Shown in pieces: positions 1 to 7,370 of a stretch of 64,000 nucleotides of DNA. The stretch spans positions 4,402,001 through 4,466,000 of the forward strand of contig NZ_CP108006.1 of assembly GCF_036127095.1 (NCBI RefSeq). Reading direction: 5' to 3'. This DNA comes from Streptomyces sp. NBC_00335. Lineage in GTDB: Bacteria > Actinomycetota > Actinomycetes > Streptomycetales > Streptomycetaceae. A program made the position numbers and the translations under genes. How positions within the stretch are numbered: the first letter of the stretch is position 1; the number at the start of each line of letters is the position of its first letter. The notes below the pieces were generated by a model. That model saw only the letters and a program-made list of their open reading frames with translations, had not been told where the DNA came from and ran no database searches.

Positions 1-88
1 TCCAGCGACAGAACACGTTAGGCCTGCTCTAGGGCGGGAATCTGGCGCTCTGTCCGGAAACGCGGAGAATGATCTCCACTCGATCCGG

Positions 89-1216
89 TTAGGCCTCGAT
101 CCTGTTTGCGGATCTCAGCCGGGCGAAGCTCCGGGCGAGGAGTCGGGAGACGTGCATCTGGGAGACGCCGAGCTCGGCGCTGATCTGCGACTGGGTCAGA
201 TTGTTGTAGTACCGCAGGAGGAGGATCCGCTGCTCGCGCTCGGGCAGTTGTACGAGCAGGTGGCGGACCAGGTCGCGGTGTTCCACGCCGGCCAGCTCGG
301 GGTCCTCGTAGCCGAGGCGGTCGAGCAGGCCGGGGAGCCCGTCGCCCTCCTGGGCGGCCTCCAGGGAGGTCGCGTGGTAGCTGCGGCCGGCCTCGATGCA
401 GGAGAGCACCTCGTCCTCGCTGATGCGCAGCCGCTCGGCGATCTCGGGGGTGGTCGGGGTGCGGCCGTGCGCGGTGGTGAGGTCCTCGGTGGCGGCGTTG
501 ACCTGGACCCACAGCTCGTGGAGGCGGCGCGGTACGTGGACGGTGCGGACGTTGTCGCGGAAGTACCGCTTGATCTCGCCCACGACGGTCGGCATCGCGA
601 AGGTCGGGAACTGCACCCCGCGCTCGGGGTCGAACCGGTCGATCGCGTTGATCAGCCCGATCGTGCCGACCTGGATCACGTCCTCCATGGGCTCGTTGCG
701 GCTGCGGAAGCGGGCCGCCGCGTACCGGACGAGCGGGATGTTGGCCTCGATGAGGGCGCCGCGCACCCGGGAGTGCTCGCTGGTGCCCGGCTGCAGGTCC
801 TTCAGCTGCCCGAACAGGACCTGGGTGAGCGCCCGGGTGTCGGCACCCCGGCTCTGCGGCCTGGGGGCGACCGGGGCCTCCTCGGGGGCCTCCTGCTGGG
901 GCGGTACGTGGGATTCCGGCGCCGGGGGCTGCGCGAGGGACTCCGGCGCCGCGGGCTGCGCGTGGGGCTGCGCCGGGGCGGGCGGGGAGGCCTGGGGCGG
1001 GGCCTGGGGCGGGGCCTGGTGCGGAGCCGGCACCGGGGCCTGCGGGGACCCCTGGTGCGGGCCCTGGTGAGGAGCCTGTGGGGAGCCCTGGTGCGGAGCC
1101 CGTTCGGATTCCCGGTGCGGAGCCTGGCCGGTTTCCCGGTGCGGTTCCTGTGGGTGCTCCTGCTGCGGGTCCTGCTGGGGCGGCACCTCGGGCGCAGTAC
1201 TGGCCGGCACGGTCAC
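89..1216 (-). CDS. sigF: SigB/SigF-family RNA polymerase sigma factor
   Basis: Alternative sigma factor of the stress/sporulation SigB-SigF-SigG group, 375 aa, directing RNA polymerase to a subset of promoters. Region 2 is seen at about residues 145-225 ([20 protein letters not shown]), region 3 follows, and a region 4 helix-turn-helix ([18 protein letters not shown]) lies near the C-terminus. The first 120 residues are a low-complexity Pro/Gln/His-rich stretch absent from typical members of about 260-290 aa. GTG start with AAGGGG a few bases upstream; a shorter start after the extension is possible. No anti-sigma factor gene is adjacent. The name sigF rests on the family plus synteny with tRNA-Ser and tadA recalled from S. 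coelicolor; the family is certain, the exact orthologue is not. Confidence 0.85.
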   Translation of the reverse strand: MTVPASTAPEVPPQQDPQQEHPQEPHRETGQAPHRESERAPHQGSPQAPHQGPHQGSPQAPVPAPHQAPPQAPPQASPPAPAQPHAQPAAPESLAQPPAPESHVPPQQEAPEEAPVAPRPQSRGADTRALTQVLFGQLKDLQPGTSEHSRVRGALIEANIPLVRYAAARFRSRNEPMEDVIQVGTIGLINAIDRFDPERGVQFPTFAMPTVVGEIKRYFRDNVRTVHVPRRLHELWVQVNAATEDLTTAHGRTPTTPEIAERLRISEDEVLSCIEAGRSYHATSLEAAQEGDGLPGLLDRLGYEDPELAGVEHRDLVRHLLVQLPEREQRILLLRYYNNLTQSQISAELGVSQMHVSRLLARSFARLRSANRIEA

Positions 1217-1363
1217 GCCACCCCTTCACTTCACGTCATCAACTCATCCGTCAAAAGCGGTCATAGCATCACAAGACATGTGCACTGTGTGCAAGCACCG
1301 TATATCGCCGTGTTGAGGGCAAGTTGGGCATAACAGGGCATCCTGCCCCGTATGTGGGAACGC

Positions 1364-1394
1364 AAAAAGCCCCCCACCCGTCGGAGTGGGGGGC
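1364..1394 (-). terminator. Intrinsic terminator of the 53-aa membrane protein gene
   Basis: A perfect 9-bp stem (1369-1377 with 1386-1394) and an 8-nt loop are followed on the minus strand by TTTTT (1368-1364). It lies directly after the small gene ending at 1428 and before sigF, so sigF should have its own promoter in 1217-1360. Confidence 0.85.
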
Positions 1395-1427
1395 CGGGAA
1401 GTCCGGAAACCGCTTCAGCGTACGGGT

Positions 1428-1589
1428 TCAGCGCACCAGTTCGGTCATGAACTCGCCGATCGCCGTTGCGGCATCCGAGATTCCTTGGAAGCCTATTTGC
1501 ACCATATCGGCGGCTTTTTTGGGCTGAGTGATGATGACGAAGAGGACGAAGACGACGAGGGCGCCCGATATCAGCTTCTTGGTTTCCAC
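1428..1589 (-). CDS. Small single-pass membrane protein, 53 aa
   Basis: Unrecognised function. One hydrophobic segment follows a short basic N-terminus (ETKKLISGALVVFVLFVIIT), then an amphipathic tail ending FMTELVR. I chose the GTG at 1589 because GGGGAGG lies about 12 nt upstream; an in-frame TTG at 1622 would add 11 residues. The gene stands alone with its own intrinsic terminator. Proteins of this size and pattern recur in Streptomyces genomes as hypothetical membrane proteins. The hydrophobic stretch and the terminator support a real gene. Confidence 0.7.
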   Translation of the reverse strand: METKKLISGALVVFVLFVIITQPKKAADMVQIGFQGISDAATAIGEFMTELVR

Positions 1590-1797
1590 GTGCGCTGTCG
1601 GCCTCCCCAACCGGTCCTGCAAGGTCGGGAGAGTCTAGCCGGTCGTGTTCGAACACTCACCTGGCCTTTAAGGACCAATGACCTGGCGGCACAGGCCCTT
1701 TGCCGGTGTGCCGGCGGCCCCGGACGGCGCAGTATTGAACACGAGCCCACCGGTTCTGGCAGGAAATCGGTGAGCGAGGGACAGGACCTCACTGCGG

Positions 1798-1935
1798 GGT
1801 CCGAGCCGCAAGCTTCCCCCCTGACTGCGGCTTGGACTGGCAGGTTCCGTCCTCATCGGGGGAAGTGGCTTGTCCCCCCGATGCCACTTCCCCCGTCCCA
1901 ACCGTTGAAGGTCCCGACTCAGGTCGGGGCCTTCT
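1798..1935 (+). ncRNA. 6C small RNA
   Basis: Two consecutive hairpins each present exactly six cytosines in the loop: stem 1798-1810 with 1826-1838 (loop C-run 1816-1821) and a perfect 12-bp stem 1858-1869 with 1883-1894 (loop C-run 1874-1879). An intrinsic terminator follows at 1908-1933. This is the defining architecture of the actinobacterial 6C RNA motif, implicated in stress and development by C-rich loop pairing. The 5' end is uncertain. The segment ATCGGGGG could instead pair with CCCCCGAT inside the second loop, giving a competing fold. No credible protein gene occupies 1590-2008. Confidence 0.82.
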
Positions 1936-1937
1936 TC
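1908..1937 (+). terminator. Terminator of the 6C RNA
   Basis: An 11-bp stem (1908-1918 with 1923-1933, one G-U pair) with a TCAG loop, followed by TCTT. It immediately follows the second C-loop hairpin. Confidence 0.8.
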
Positions 1938-2008
1938 GCGTTGTCCGCCGAACGGTGCGGGCTCCGTGGGCTCAGCGGGCTGCGGGCGCTGCGGGCTTGA
2001 GGTCCTGC

Positions 2009-2296
2009 CTACTCCAGCCCGCCGGCCAGGTCGGCGATCGGCTGGACCGGGGCGATCACGGGCGCGAGCTGGTTCGGCAGTTCCATCAGCTGGTTGAGCT
2101 GGTTCAGGCCGCCGCTGACCTGCCCGCCGATCTCCTGCACCGAGGACGGGCTCGCCCCGTCCGGCATGCCCTGCGGCGCCGGCAGGTCCGGAAGGGTGAG
2201 CGGGGAGATCGGGGCGGCGGAGGCGGCGGGAGCCGCGAGGCCCGCGGCGGCCCCCGCGAGGGCGATGGCGGCGAGGATGCGCTGGGTCTTGGTCAT
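2009..2296 (-). CDS. Small secreted protein, 95 aa
   Basis: Unknown function. ATG at 2296 gives a clear Sec signal peptide (basic MTKTQR, hydrophobic Ala/Leu core, cleavage near APAASA-AP at about residue 28), so the mature chain is about 67 residues. That chain is rich in Pro, Gln and Leu (SGGLNQLNQLMELPNQL) and has no cysteine. An in-frame extension upstream runs through the tRNA-Ser gene and is not credible. It resembles the many short exported proteins of Streptomyces surfaces, but I recognise no family. Confidence 0.72.
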   Translation of the reverse strand: MTKTQRILAAIALAGAAAGLAAPAASAAPISPLTLPDLPAPQGMPDGASPSSVQEIGGQVSGGLNQLNQLMELPNQLAPVIAPVQPIADLAGGLE

Positions 2297-2410
2297 GCCG
2301 TGACAACGGCCGAGGGCGCGGGCAGTCACGCGGATGTCCCTCGGACGCCGGTAGCACCGCGCGCCCGGTGGTCCCGTAGGCCGGTGGTGCCGCACGTCCT
2401 GGGAAACGCC

Positions 2411-2442
2411 GAGAGCCCCGACCCTTGCGGGGCGGGGCTCTC
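2411..2442 (-). terminator. Terminator downstream of tRNA-Ser(CGA)
   Basis: A perfect 10-bp stem (2411-2420 with 2433-2442) begins 9 nt after the 3' end of the tRNA. No long T-run follows. Confidence 0.7.
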
Positions 2443-2450
2443 GATCAGAG

Positions 2451-2537
2451 CGGTAGCGGTGGGATTTGAACCCACGGATAGCTTGCACCATCACACGCTT
2501 TCGAGGCGTGCTCCTTCGGCCGCTCGGACACGCTACC
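2451..2537 (-). tRNA. tRNA-Ser (anticodon CGA)
   Basis: An 87-nt class II tRNA: 7-bp acceptor stem GGTAGCG/CGCTACC, discriminator G, anticodon loop CTCGAAA, long variable arm and a canonical GGTTCAAATCC T-arm. It decodes UCG. CCA is not encoded. Confidence 0.96.
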
Positions 2538-2594
2538 GAGAGAGAGCTTAGCCCAAGGAGACCCGTGCTCTGAAATCGATACGCGCGCCGGCCC

Positions 2595-3101
2595 TCAGAG
2601 CTCGCGGAAGAACTCCGTCAGCTGCCGCGCGCACTCCCCCGCGAGCACGCCCGCGATGACCTCGGGCCGGTGGTTGAGCCTGCGGTCCCGTACGAGGTCC
2701 CACAGCGACCCCGCGGCGCCCGCCTTCTCGTCGGACGCCCCGTAGACGACCCGGGCCACCCGTGACTGCACGAGCGCGCCCGCGCACATCACGCACGGCT
2801 CCAGGGTCACCACGAGGGTGCACCCCGGGAGCCGCCATTCCCCGAGGGCGGCGGCCGCCCGGCGCAGCGCCAGTACCTCGGCGTGCGCCGTCGGGTCTCC
2901 GGTCGCCTCCCGTTCGTTGTGCCCGGTGGCGAGGAGCTTCCCGTCCGGGCCGAGCACCACGGCGCCGACCGGCACGTCGCCGGCCGGCACCGCCAGGGCG
3001 GCTTCCCGGAGCGCCAGGCGCATGGAGTCCTGCCACGGGTCCCGTACGGGATCGGGTGCGTACGGGGTGGGCTGCGGGGTGTGGTGGTGCGCGGGAATCA
3101 C
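2595..3101 (-). CDS. tadA: tRNA-specific adenosine deaminase TadA
   Basis: Converts wobble adenosine 34 of tRNA-Arg(ACG) to inosine in the cytoplasm. The zinc deaminase signature is complete: H73-A-E75 supplies a ligand and the proton shuttle, and P102-C103-V-M-C106 supplies two cysteines. The 168-aa product carries about 25 extra N-terminal residues if the GTG at 3101 is used; that GTG overlaps the TAG of the upstream gene (TAGTG), implying translational coupling. An internal ATG at residue 27 (MRLALREA) would give the usual family length. The upstream partner is the actinobacterial TadA-associated protein. Confidence 0.93.
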   Translation of the reverse strand: MIPAHHHTPQPTPYAPDPVRDPWQDSMRLALREAALAVPAGDVPVGAVVLGPDGKLLATGHNEREATGDPTAHAEVLALRRAAAALGEWRLPGCTLVVTLEPCVMCAGALVQSRVARVVYGASDEKAGAAGSLWDLVRDRRLNHRPEVIAGVLAGECARQLTEFFREL

Positions 3102-3700
3102 TAGCGGACGGCCTCCAGGACCTCGGTGGCGCCGAGCGAATCGGCGATCTCCGAGAGCGCGTCCCCGTCCAGGGTCATCAGTTGTTTGTGGCTGACCCCG
3201 AGGTCGTCGAGCAGCCTGGGGTCGCCGAGCGGGCCGGCGGGTGCCGGTTCGGCTCCGGCCCGGACGTCCTCGTCCGCGTCGGTGTCGTCCGTGTCGTCCA
3301 CGTATGCGTGGTCCCCCCCGTCTCTGGCGGCGGATCCGCCGTCCGGATAGGAGGCGATGACCTCGTCTTCGCCGTCCTCGGTGCCGTCGAGGTCCAGCTC
3401 GTCGAGTTCGTCGTCCTCGTCGTCCTTGCCGAGCAGCTCGTCGGTCAGCATCGAGCCGTAGGAGCTGCGGGAGGCGGCGGCGGCGTTGGACACGTAGTAG
3501 CGCGGGTCCTCCTCGCCGTCCACCCGGACGACCCCGAACCAGGTGTCCTCCTGTTCGATGAGGGCTACCACCGTGTCGTCGTCGACAGAGGCGGAGCGGG
3601 CGAGATCGATCAGATCACTCAGAGACTCGACATCGTCGAGTTCCATGTCGCTCGCTTCCCACCCGTCTTCGGTGCGCGCGAGCAGTGCGGCGAAATACAC
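3101..3700 (-). CDS. tRNA adenosine deaminase-associated protein
   Basis: A 199-aa acidic protein of the family found next to tadA in actinobacteria; its biochemical role is not established. The conserved N-terminus reads YFAALLARTEDGWEASD. The middle third is highly acidic (DDEDDELDELDLDGTEDGED) and the C-terminus (LGVSHKQLMTLDGDALSEIADSLG) is again conserved. I chose the GTG at 3700 because GGGAGAG lies 5-6 nt upstream and YFAAL is the usual start of the family; an ATG at 3721 has no ribosome-binding site. The stop codon overlaps the tadA start by one base. Confidence 0.88.
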   Translation of the reverse strand: MYFAALLARTEDGWEASDMELDDVESLSDLIDLARSASVDDDTVVALIEQEDTWFGVVRVDGEEDPRYYVSNAAAASRSSYGSMLTDELLGKDDEDDELDELDLDGTEDGEDEVIASYPDGGSAARDGGDHAYVDDTDDTDADEDVRAGAEPAPAGPLGDPRLLDDLGVSHKQLMTLDGDALSEIADSLGATEVLEAVR

Positions 3701-3974
3701 CGTGACTCTCCCACTGGTCATAGGCGTGCCGGTTGGAGTTCCCCCCGGCCGGAGGTGGGTGGGGGTGGAACGGCCTCCTGCTCGCCGTTTCGTACCCCGC
3801 CCAGTCGGCATCGTGGCAGAAACGGAGCCATTGCGAGAGGTCTTCCGCGCCGTGGCGCTGGCCGCGCGTGTTGTACGGGGCCTCGTGCCGGGGCCGGGAC
3901 GGGGGCCGGACGGCGGCCGGACGGCGGGCCTACGGAGGCGCGGCGGGAGCTCGCCGGGGCCTCCGGCAGGGGCC

Positions 3975-4148
3975 TCACCAGCGGAAGGTGCGCATGCGCA
4001 TCTGCTGGCGCATGCGGGCGGCGCGGGCACGCCTGGGCTGGACCCGGTCGCGCAGTTCCCGGGCTTCGTGCAGGTCGCGGAGGAACTGCGCGCGCCGGGC
4101 TCTGCGCTGCGCCGTCGTCTCCAGCGGCTCGTGATCGTCATCGGGCAT
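3975..4148 (-). CDS. Small basic protein, 57 aa
   Basis: Unknown function; short enough to be missed by automatic calling. The start is MPDDDHEPLE and the remainder is strongly basic and helical with many arginines (QRRARRAQFLRDLHEARELR), ending in the motif MRMRTFRW. AGGGG lies 9 nt before the ATG. Such a charge pattern would suit nucleic-acid or ribosome binding, but that is inference. I believe similar short proteins with the MRTFRW end occur at this locus in other Streptomyces. It lies 274 nt upstream of the TadA-partner gene on the same strand; that spacer holds no gene I can support. Confidence 0.68.
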   Translation of the reverse strand: MPDDDHEPLETTAQRRARRAQFLRDLHEARELRDRVQPRRARAARMRQQMRMRTFRW

Positions 4149-4293
4149 GGGTCACCGCCCCTGGCTGGTCCGGTCCGGTCCGTCCCCCCGAACCCCCACC
4201 TTCCCTCGGACCGGCCGTTTGATGCCACCTTCTGTCACCACTCGGAGGGAATTCAGTCGGATTCCGACAATCCCGGCGACTCGGATGGCTCAG

Positions 4294-5307
4294 TCACGCG
4301 GACTCCTTCGGCGGCTCCTCCCGGGACTCCCCCGTGGATTCCCCTGTGGATTCCTCCGTGGATTCCTCCGTGGATTCCGACAGCGTCGGGACGATCGCCA
4401 CCGGCCCGTGGGCGTGCTGCAGCACGGCGTTCGCGACCGAGCCGATCATCAGGGACCGGATGTGCCGGCGCGGGTGGTGGCGCCCCACGACGACCAGCGC
4501 CGCCGAGTTCGAGGTGGCGACGAGGCGCCCGGCCGCGTCCCCGGGCACCGCGGCCTGCTCGACGGGCACGGTCGGGTACTTCTCCCGGAACGGCGCGAGC
4601 CGCTGCGTCTGGGAGCGGAGCATCTCCCGCTCGGCCGGCACGGCGTTCTCGTCCTCCCCCACCAGCGCCTCCGGCGGGATCACCGCGAAGGGGCTGTCGA
4701 TCACCATCGTCGGCGACGGCGGGATGCTGTACGCCGACACCACCTGCAGGGTGGTGGCCCGCGCGGCGGCCTCCGTGAACGCGAAGTCCAGTACGTTGTC
4801 GGGCGTCTCGGCGGCGTGCAGTCCCAGCACCACGCGCCCGGCCGAGGCCTGGGCGGCCGCGTCCACTCCGCGCGCTTCGTGCGCGACCACGACCACCGGG
4901 CAGGCGGCGCTGGTGGCCACGGCACGGCTGTTCGAGCCGAGCAGCAGCGCGGCGAAGCCGCCGCGGCCCCGGGAGCCCATCACCAGCATCCGGGCGCCCT
5001 CCCCGATGTCCCGCAGGGCCTCCGGGACGGAGCCCTCCAGGGACTCGTAGCGGACTTCGGAGGGCAGTCGGCCCCCTGCGGCCAGATGGGCCCGTATCCG
5101 CGCGCTGACGGGGTCCTCGGACTCTTCGGGCTCGGTGCGGTCGTACAGGGAGGAACGGCGTGCCGCGTACAGCTGGGCGCTGTCGGACAGGACGTGGGCG
5201 ACGATGAGCCCGGTGCCGTGGCGCACTGCCGCAGCCCTGGCCCACTCCAGGGCCTTGAGGCTGTGTTCGGATCCGTCGACTGCGGCGATCACCATTGCGT
5301 GGGTCAT
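4294..5307 (-). CDS. Universal stress protein, two UspA domains
   Basis: A 337-aa cytoplasmic protein with tandem UspA domains. Domain 1 (residues 1-145) has the start VIAAVDGSEHS and the ATP-loop pattern GSRGRGGFAALLLGSNSRAV; domain 2 (about 155-310) has VVGRHHPRRHIRSLMIGSVANAVLQHA. Both keep the G-2x-G-9x-G-S/N type nucleotide loop, so ATP binding is likely. The C-terminus carries an acidic Ser/Thr/Glu tail made from a 12-bp tandem DNA repeat. It is divergent from upp across a 208-nt spacer. Such genes in actinobacteria are usually induced by hypoxia or stationary phase; nothing here proves that. Confidence 0.9.
   Translation of the reverse strand: MTHAMVIAAVDGSEHSLKALEWARAAAVRHGTGLIVAHVLSDSAQLYAARRSSLYDRTEPEESEDPVSARIRAHLAAGGRLPSEVRYESLEGSVPEALRDIGEGARMLVMGSRGRGGFAALLLGSNSRAVATSAACPVVVVAHEARGVDAAAQASAGRVVLGLHAAETPDNVLDFAFTEAAARATTLQVVSAYSIPPSPTMVIDSPFAVIPPEALVGEDENAVPAEREMLRSQTQRLAPFREKYPTVPVEQAAVPGDAAGRLVATSNSAALVVVGRHHPRRHIRSLMIGSVANAVLQHAHGPVAIVPTLSESTEESTEESTGESTGESREEPPKESA
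4334..4381 (-). repeat. 12-bp tandem repeat in the stress-protein tail
   Basis: Four copies of a unit close to GTGGATTCCTCC (plus strand), in frame, encode the repeated Glu-Ser-Thr-Glu units at the C-terminus of the stress protein. Confidence 0.85.
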
Positions 5308-5452
5308 CAGTCCAGCGTGCTGGGGGTCCGGGCGGGTCGCATCTCCAGGGGTTTGCGGGCGTGGCCGCCGCTTCGGGCGCGAAGGGGCGGGCGCAGCGCG
5401 TAGCCTTTTGGGTATGGGTCGCGTATTTGCGGCCGTTTTTGCAGGTGGAGCG

Positions 5453-5483
5453 GTCGCAGGTAGCGGCGTCGCAGGTCGCAGGT
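5453..5483 (+). repeat. GTCGCAGGT direct repeats upstream of upp
   Basis: Three perfect copies of GTCGCAGGT at 5453, 5468 and 5475 (the last two overlap by two bases), with a partial GCAGGT at 5441, sit 33-63 nt before the upp start. They could be operator half-sites in the leader or simple slippage products. Confidence 0.45.
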
Positions 5484-5515
5484 GAAAGCCCGGCAGCTGA
5501 GTCTTGGAGGATGTT

Positions 5516-6151
5516 GTGCGTTTGCAGGTCGTGGATCACCCGTTGGTGGCGCACAAACTCACCACCCTGCGCGACAAGCGCACCGACTCCCCCACCTTCC
5601 GGCGCCTCGCCGACGAGCTGGTCACCCTGCTCGCGTACGAGGCCACCCGGGACGTGCGCACCGAGCAGGCCGACATCGTCACCCCCGTCGGTCCCACCAC
5701 CGGCGTGAAGCTCTCCTACCCGCGGCCGCTGGTCGTACCGATCCTGCGCGCCGGTCTCGGCATGCTCGACGGCATGGTGCGGCTGCTGCCGACCGCCGAG
5801 GTCGGCTTCCTCGGCATGGTCCGCAACGAGGAGACCCTGGAGGCCTCCACGTACGCGACGCGCATGCCGGAGGACCTCTCCGGCCGCCAGGTCTACGTGG
5901 TGGACCCGATGCTCGCCACCGGCGGCACGCTCGTCGCGGCGATCAAGGAGCTCATCAAGCGCGGTGCGGACGACGTGACCGCGGTGGTGCTGCTGGCCGC
6001 GCCCGAGGGCGTCGAGATCATGGAGCGAGAGCTGGCGGGCACGCCGGTGACGGTGGTGACGGCCGCGGTGGACGAGCGGCTCAACGAGCACGGCTACATC
6101 GTGCCAGGGCTGGGCGACGCGGGCGACCGCATGTACGGCTCGGCGGAATAG
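5516..6151 (+). CDS. upp: Uracil phosphoribosyltransferase
   Basis: Pyrimidine salvage: uracil plus PRPP gives UMP and pyrophosphate in the cytoplasm. The 211-aa length is normal. The PRPP loop [14 protein letters not shown] near residue 130 and the uracil-binding C-terminus [12 protein letters not shown] are intact. The GTG at 5516 is preceded by GGAGG at 5506-5510 with 5-nt spacing, which decides the start. A strong bidirectional terminator follows at once. The gene stands alone, divergent from the stress protein. Confidence 0.97.
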   Translation: MRLQVVDHPLVAHKLTTLRDKRTDSPTFRRLADELVTLLAYEATRDVRTEQADIVTPVGPTTGVKLSYPRPLVVPILRAGLGMLDGMVRLLPTAEVGFLGMVRNEETLEASTYATRMPEDLSGRQVYVVDPMLATGGTLVAAIKELIKRGADDVTAVVLLAAPEGVEIMERELAGTPVTVVTAAVDERLNEHGYIVPGLGDAGDRMYGSAE

Positions 6152-6169
6152 CCCGCGCACCACGTGAAG

Positions 6170-6200
6170 AGCCCGGCCCCCGCTGAGGGGCCGGGCTTTC
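6170..6200. terminator. Bidirectional terminator between upp and the LytR_C gene
   Basis: An 11-bp perfect stem (6170-6180 with 6187-6197) and 6-nt loop, then TTC TCT on the plus side. It lies between convergent genes. Confidence 0.85.
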
Positions 6201-6224
6201 TCTGTCAGTCGGCGGATCGGCCGG

Positions 6225-6875
6225 TCAGCACTTCTTCGCGGGCGGCGCGGGCTGGGGGTTGGCCAGGGCGGCCAGGGCCTTGTCCGCGTCGGCCTTCGGC
6301 GTGAGCTCCTTGAAGGCGTCGCCCAGGATCAGGTCGACGTCCGCGGTCTCGCGGGTGTCGGTCTGCTGGGTGGCGCCGGCGAGGTTGGTGCCGAGGACGG
6401 AGAAGACGGCCTTGTCCGTCTGCGGCGAGCCGACCAGTATCCCGGCGCCCGGGACCTTCTTGTCGAAGTCGGCGGGGGCGTTGCCGACCTTGCCGATGGC
6501 GAAGCCGCGGCTCTTGAGCTCGTCGCCCACGGCCTTGGCGAGGCCCGCGCGCGGGGTCGCGTTGTAGACGTTGACCGTGATCCCGCCGGGCGGCGGGAGG
6601 ACGACCTTCGGCGCGGAGGCGGCGGCGGTGGAGCCCGCCTTGGGGGCGGGGGTGGCGCAGTCCTTGGCCGCGGCGGCGGTCTTGCGTTTGTCCGCGTCGC
6701 CGCCGAACACATCGATGAGCTGCACGGCCCCGTAAGCGATCAGGGCGAGCCCGATGATCGATCCGAGCACCAGGAGGACGATCCGGCGGCGGCGTCGAGG
6801 GCGGGACATGCGGGGGTAAGCCGCTCCCGTGACCTTGTACTTTCCGCCCATGCCAGGGGGAGTGAGCATGCTCAT
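6225..6875 (-). CDS. LytR C-terminal-domain membrane protein
   Basis: A 216-aa membrane-anchored protein. A basic stretch PRRRRR precedes one transmembrane helix (IVLLVLGSIIGLALIAYGAV, about residues 32-51), then an Ala/Pro linker, then a LytR_C domain (VNVYNATPRAGLAKAVGDEL to VDLILGDAF). LytR_C domains occur on cell-wall LCP enzymes and alone; the catalytic LCP domain is absent here, so a wall-linked accessory role is inferred. ATG at 6875 is 6 nt after a TACGCT box (6882-6887 on the minus strand), so a leaderless mRNA is likely. Confidence 0.85.
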   Translation of the reverse strand: MSMLTPPGMGGKYKVTGAAYPRMSRPRRRRRIVLLVLGSIIGLALIAYGAVQLIDVFGGDADKRKTAAAAKDCATPAPKAGSTAAASAPKVVLPPPGGITVNVYNATPRAGLAKAVGDELKSRGFAIGKVGNAPADFDKKVPGAGILVGSPQTDKAVFSVLGTNLAGATQQTDTRETADVDLILGDAFKELTPKADADKALAALANPQPAPPAKKC

Positions 6876-6986
6876 GTGCGCAGCGTAATGCCGACCGCTG
6901 CCGATGCCCACTGAATCATCTGTTGATAGGGCAAGACCGACCCGAAAGGCGCAACCGGGACCTATCCGGCACCCGGGAAGGGTGGA

Positions 6987-7283
6987 TCAGCCCAGTTCGA
7001 GGACGCGCGCGTGCAGGACCTGGCGCTGCTGGAGCGCGGCGCGGACGGCGCGGTGCAGGCCGTCCTCCAGGTACAGGTCGCCCTGCCACTTCACGACGTG
7101 GGCGAAGAGGTCCCCGTAGAAGGTCGAATCCTCGGCGAGCAGCGTTTCGAGGTCGAGCTGGCCCTTGGTGGTCACAAGCTGGTCGAGCCGGACCGGGCGC
7201 GGGGCGACATCCGCCCACTGCCGGGTGGTTTCCCTGCCGTGGTCGGGGTACGGCCGCCTATTTCCGATGCGCTTGAAGATCAC
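6987..7283 (-). CDS. Conserved 98-aa protein (sometimes labelled VapB-like)
   Basis: A conserved small Streptomyces protein, no membrane segment, beginning MIFKRIGN and ending QVLHARVLELG. Databases sometimes label it a VapB-family antitoxin, but no toxin (PIN-domain) gene lies beside it and I see no clear AbrB-type motif, so I do not assign that role. The GTG start at 7283 is 6 nt after TAGGCT (7290-7295, minus), consistent with a leaderless mRNA. It is divergent from the HerA-like gene across 87 nt, so a shared promoter region is likely. Confidence 0.8.
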   Translation of the reverse strand: MIFKRIGNRRPYPDHGRETTRQWADVAPRPVRLDQLVTTKGQLDLETLLAEDSTFYGDLFAHVVKWQGDLYLEDGLHRAVRAALQQRQVLHARVLELG

Positions 7284-7370
7284 ACGGAAAGCCTACCGGG
7301 CAGGGGCCTGCGGGCGCAGCCTTGCGATGACGGTGCAAAGGTGGCAAATAGGCTATTTCGGGAGTGATAT

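Noticed and set aside
3718..3978. 86-aa minus-strand frame between the TadA-partner gene and the 57-aa gene
   Set aside because: No ribosome-binding site, low-complexity composition, overlaps the start regions of both better genes.
4253..6163. Long minus-strand frame running across the stress-protein gene and upp
   Set aside because: It spans a divergent promoter and opposes upp; the real stress protein lies in another frame.
6987..7283. Toxin-antitoxin module
   Set aside because: Only the so-called VapB-like gene is present; no PIN-domain or other toxin lies beside it.
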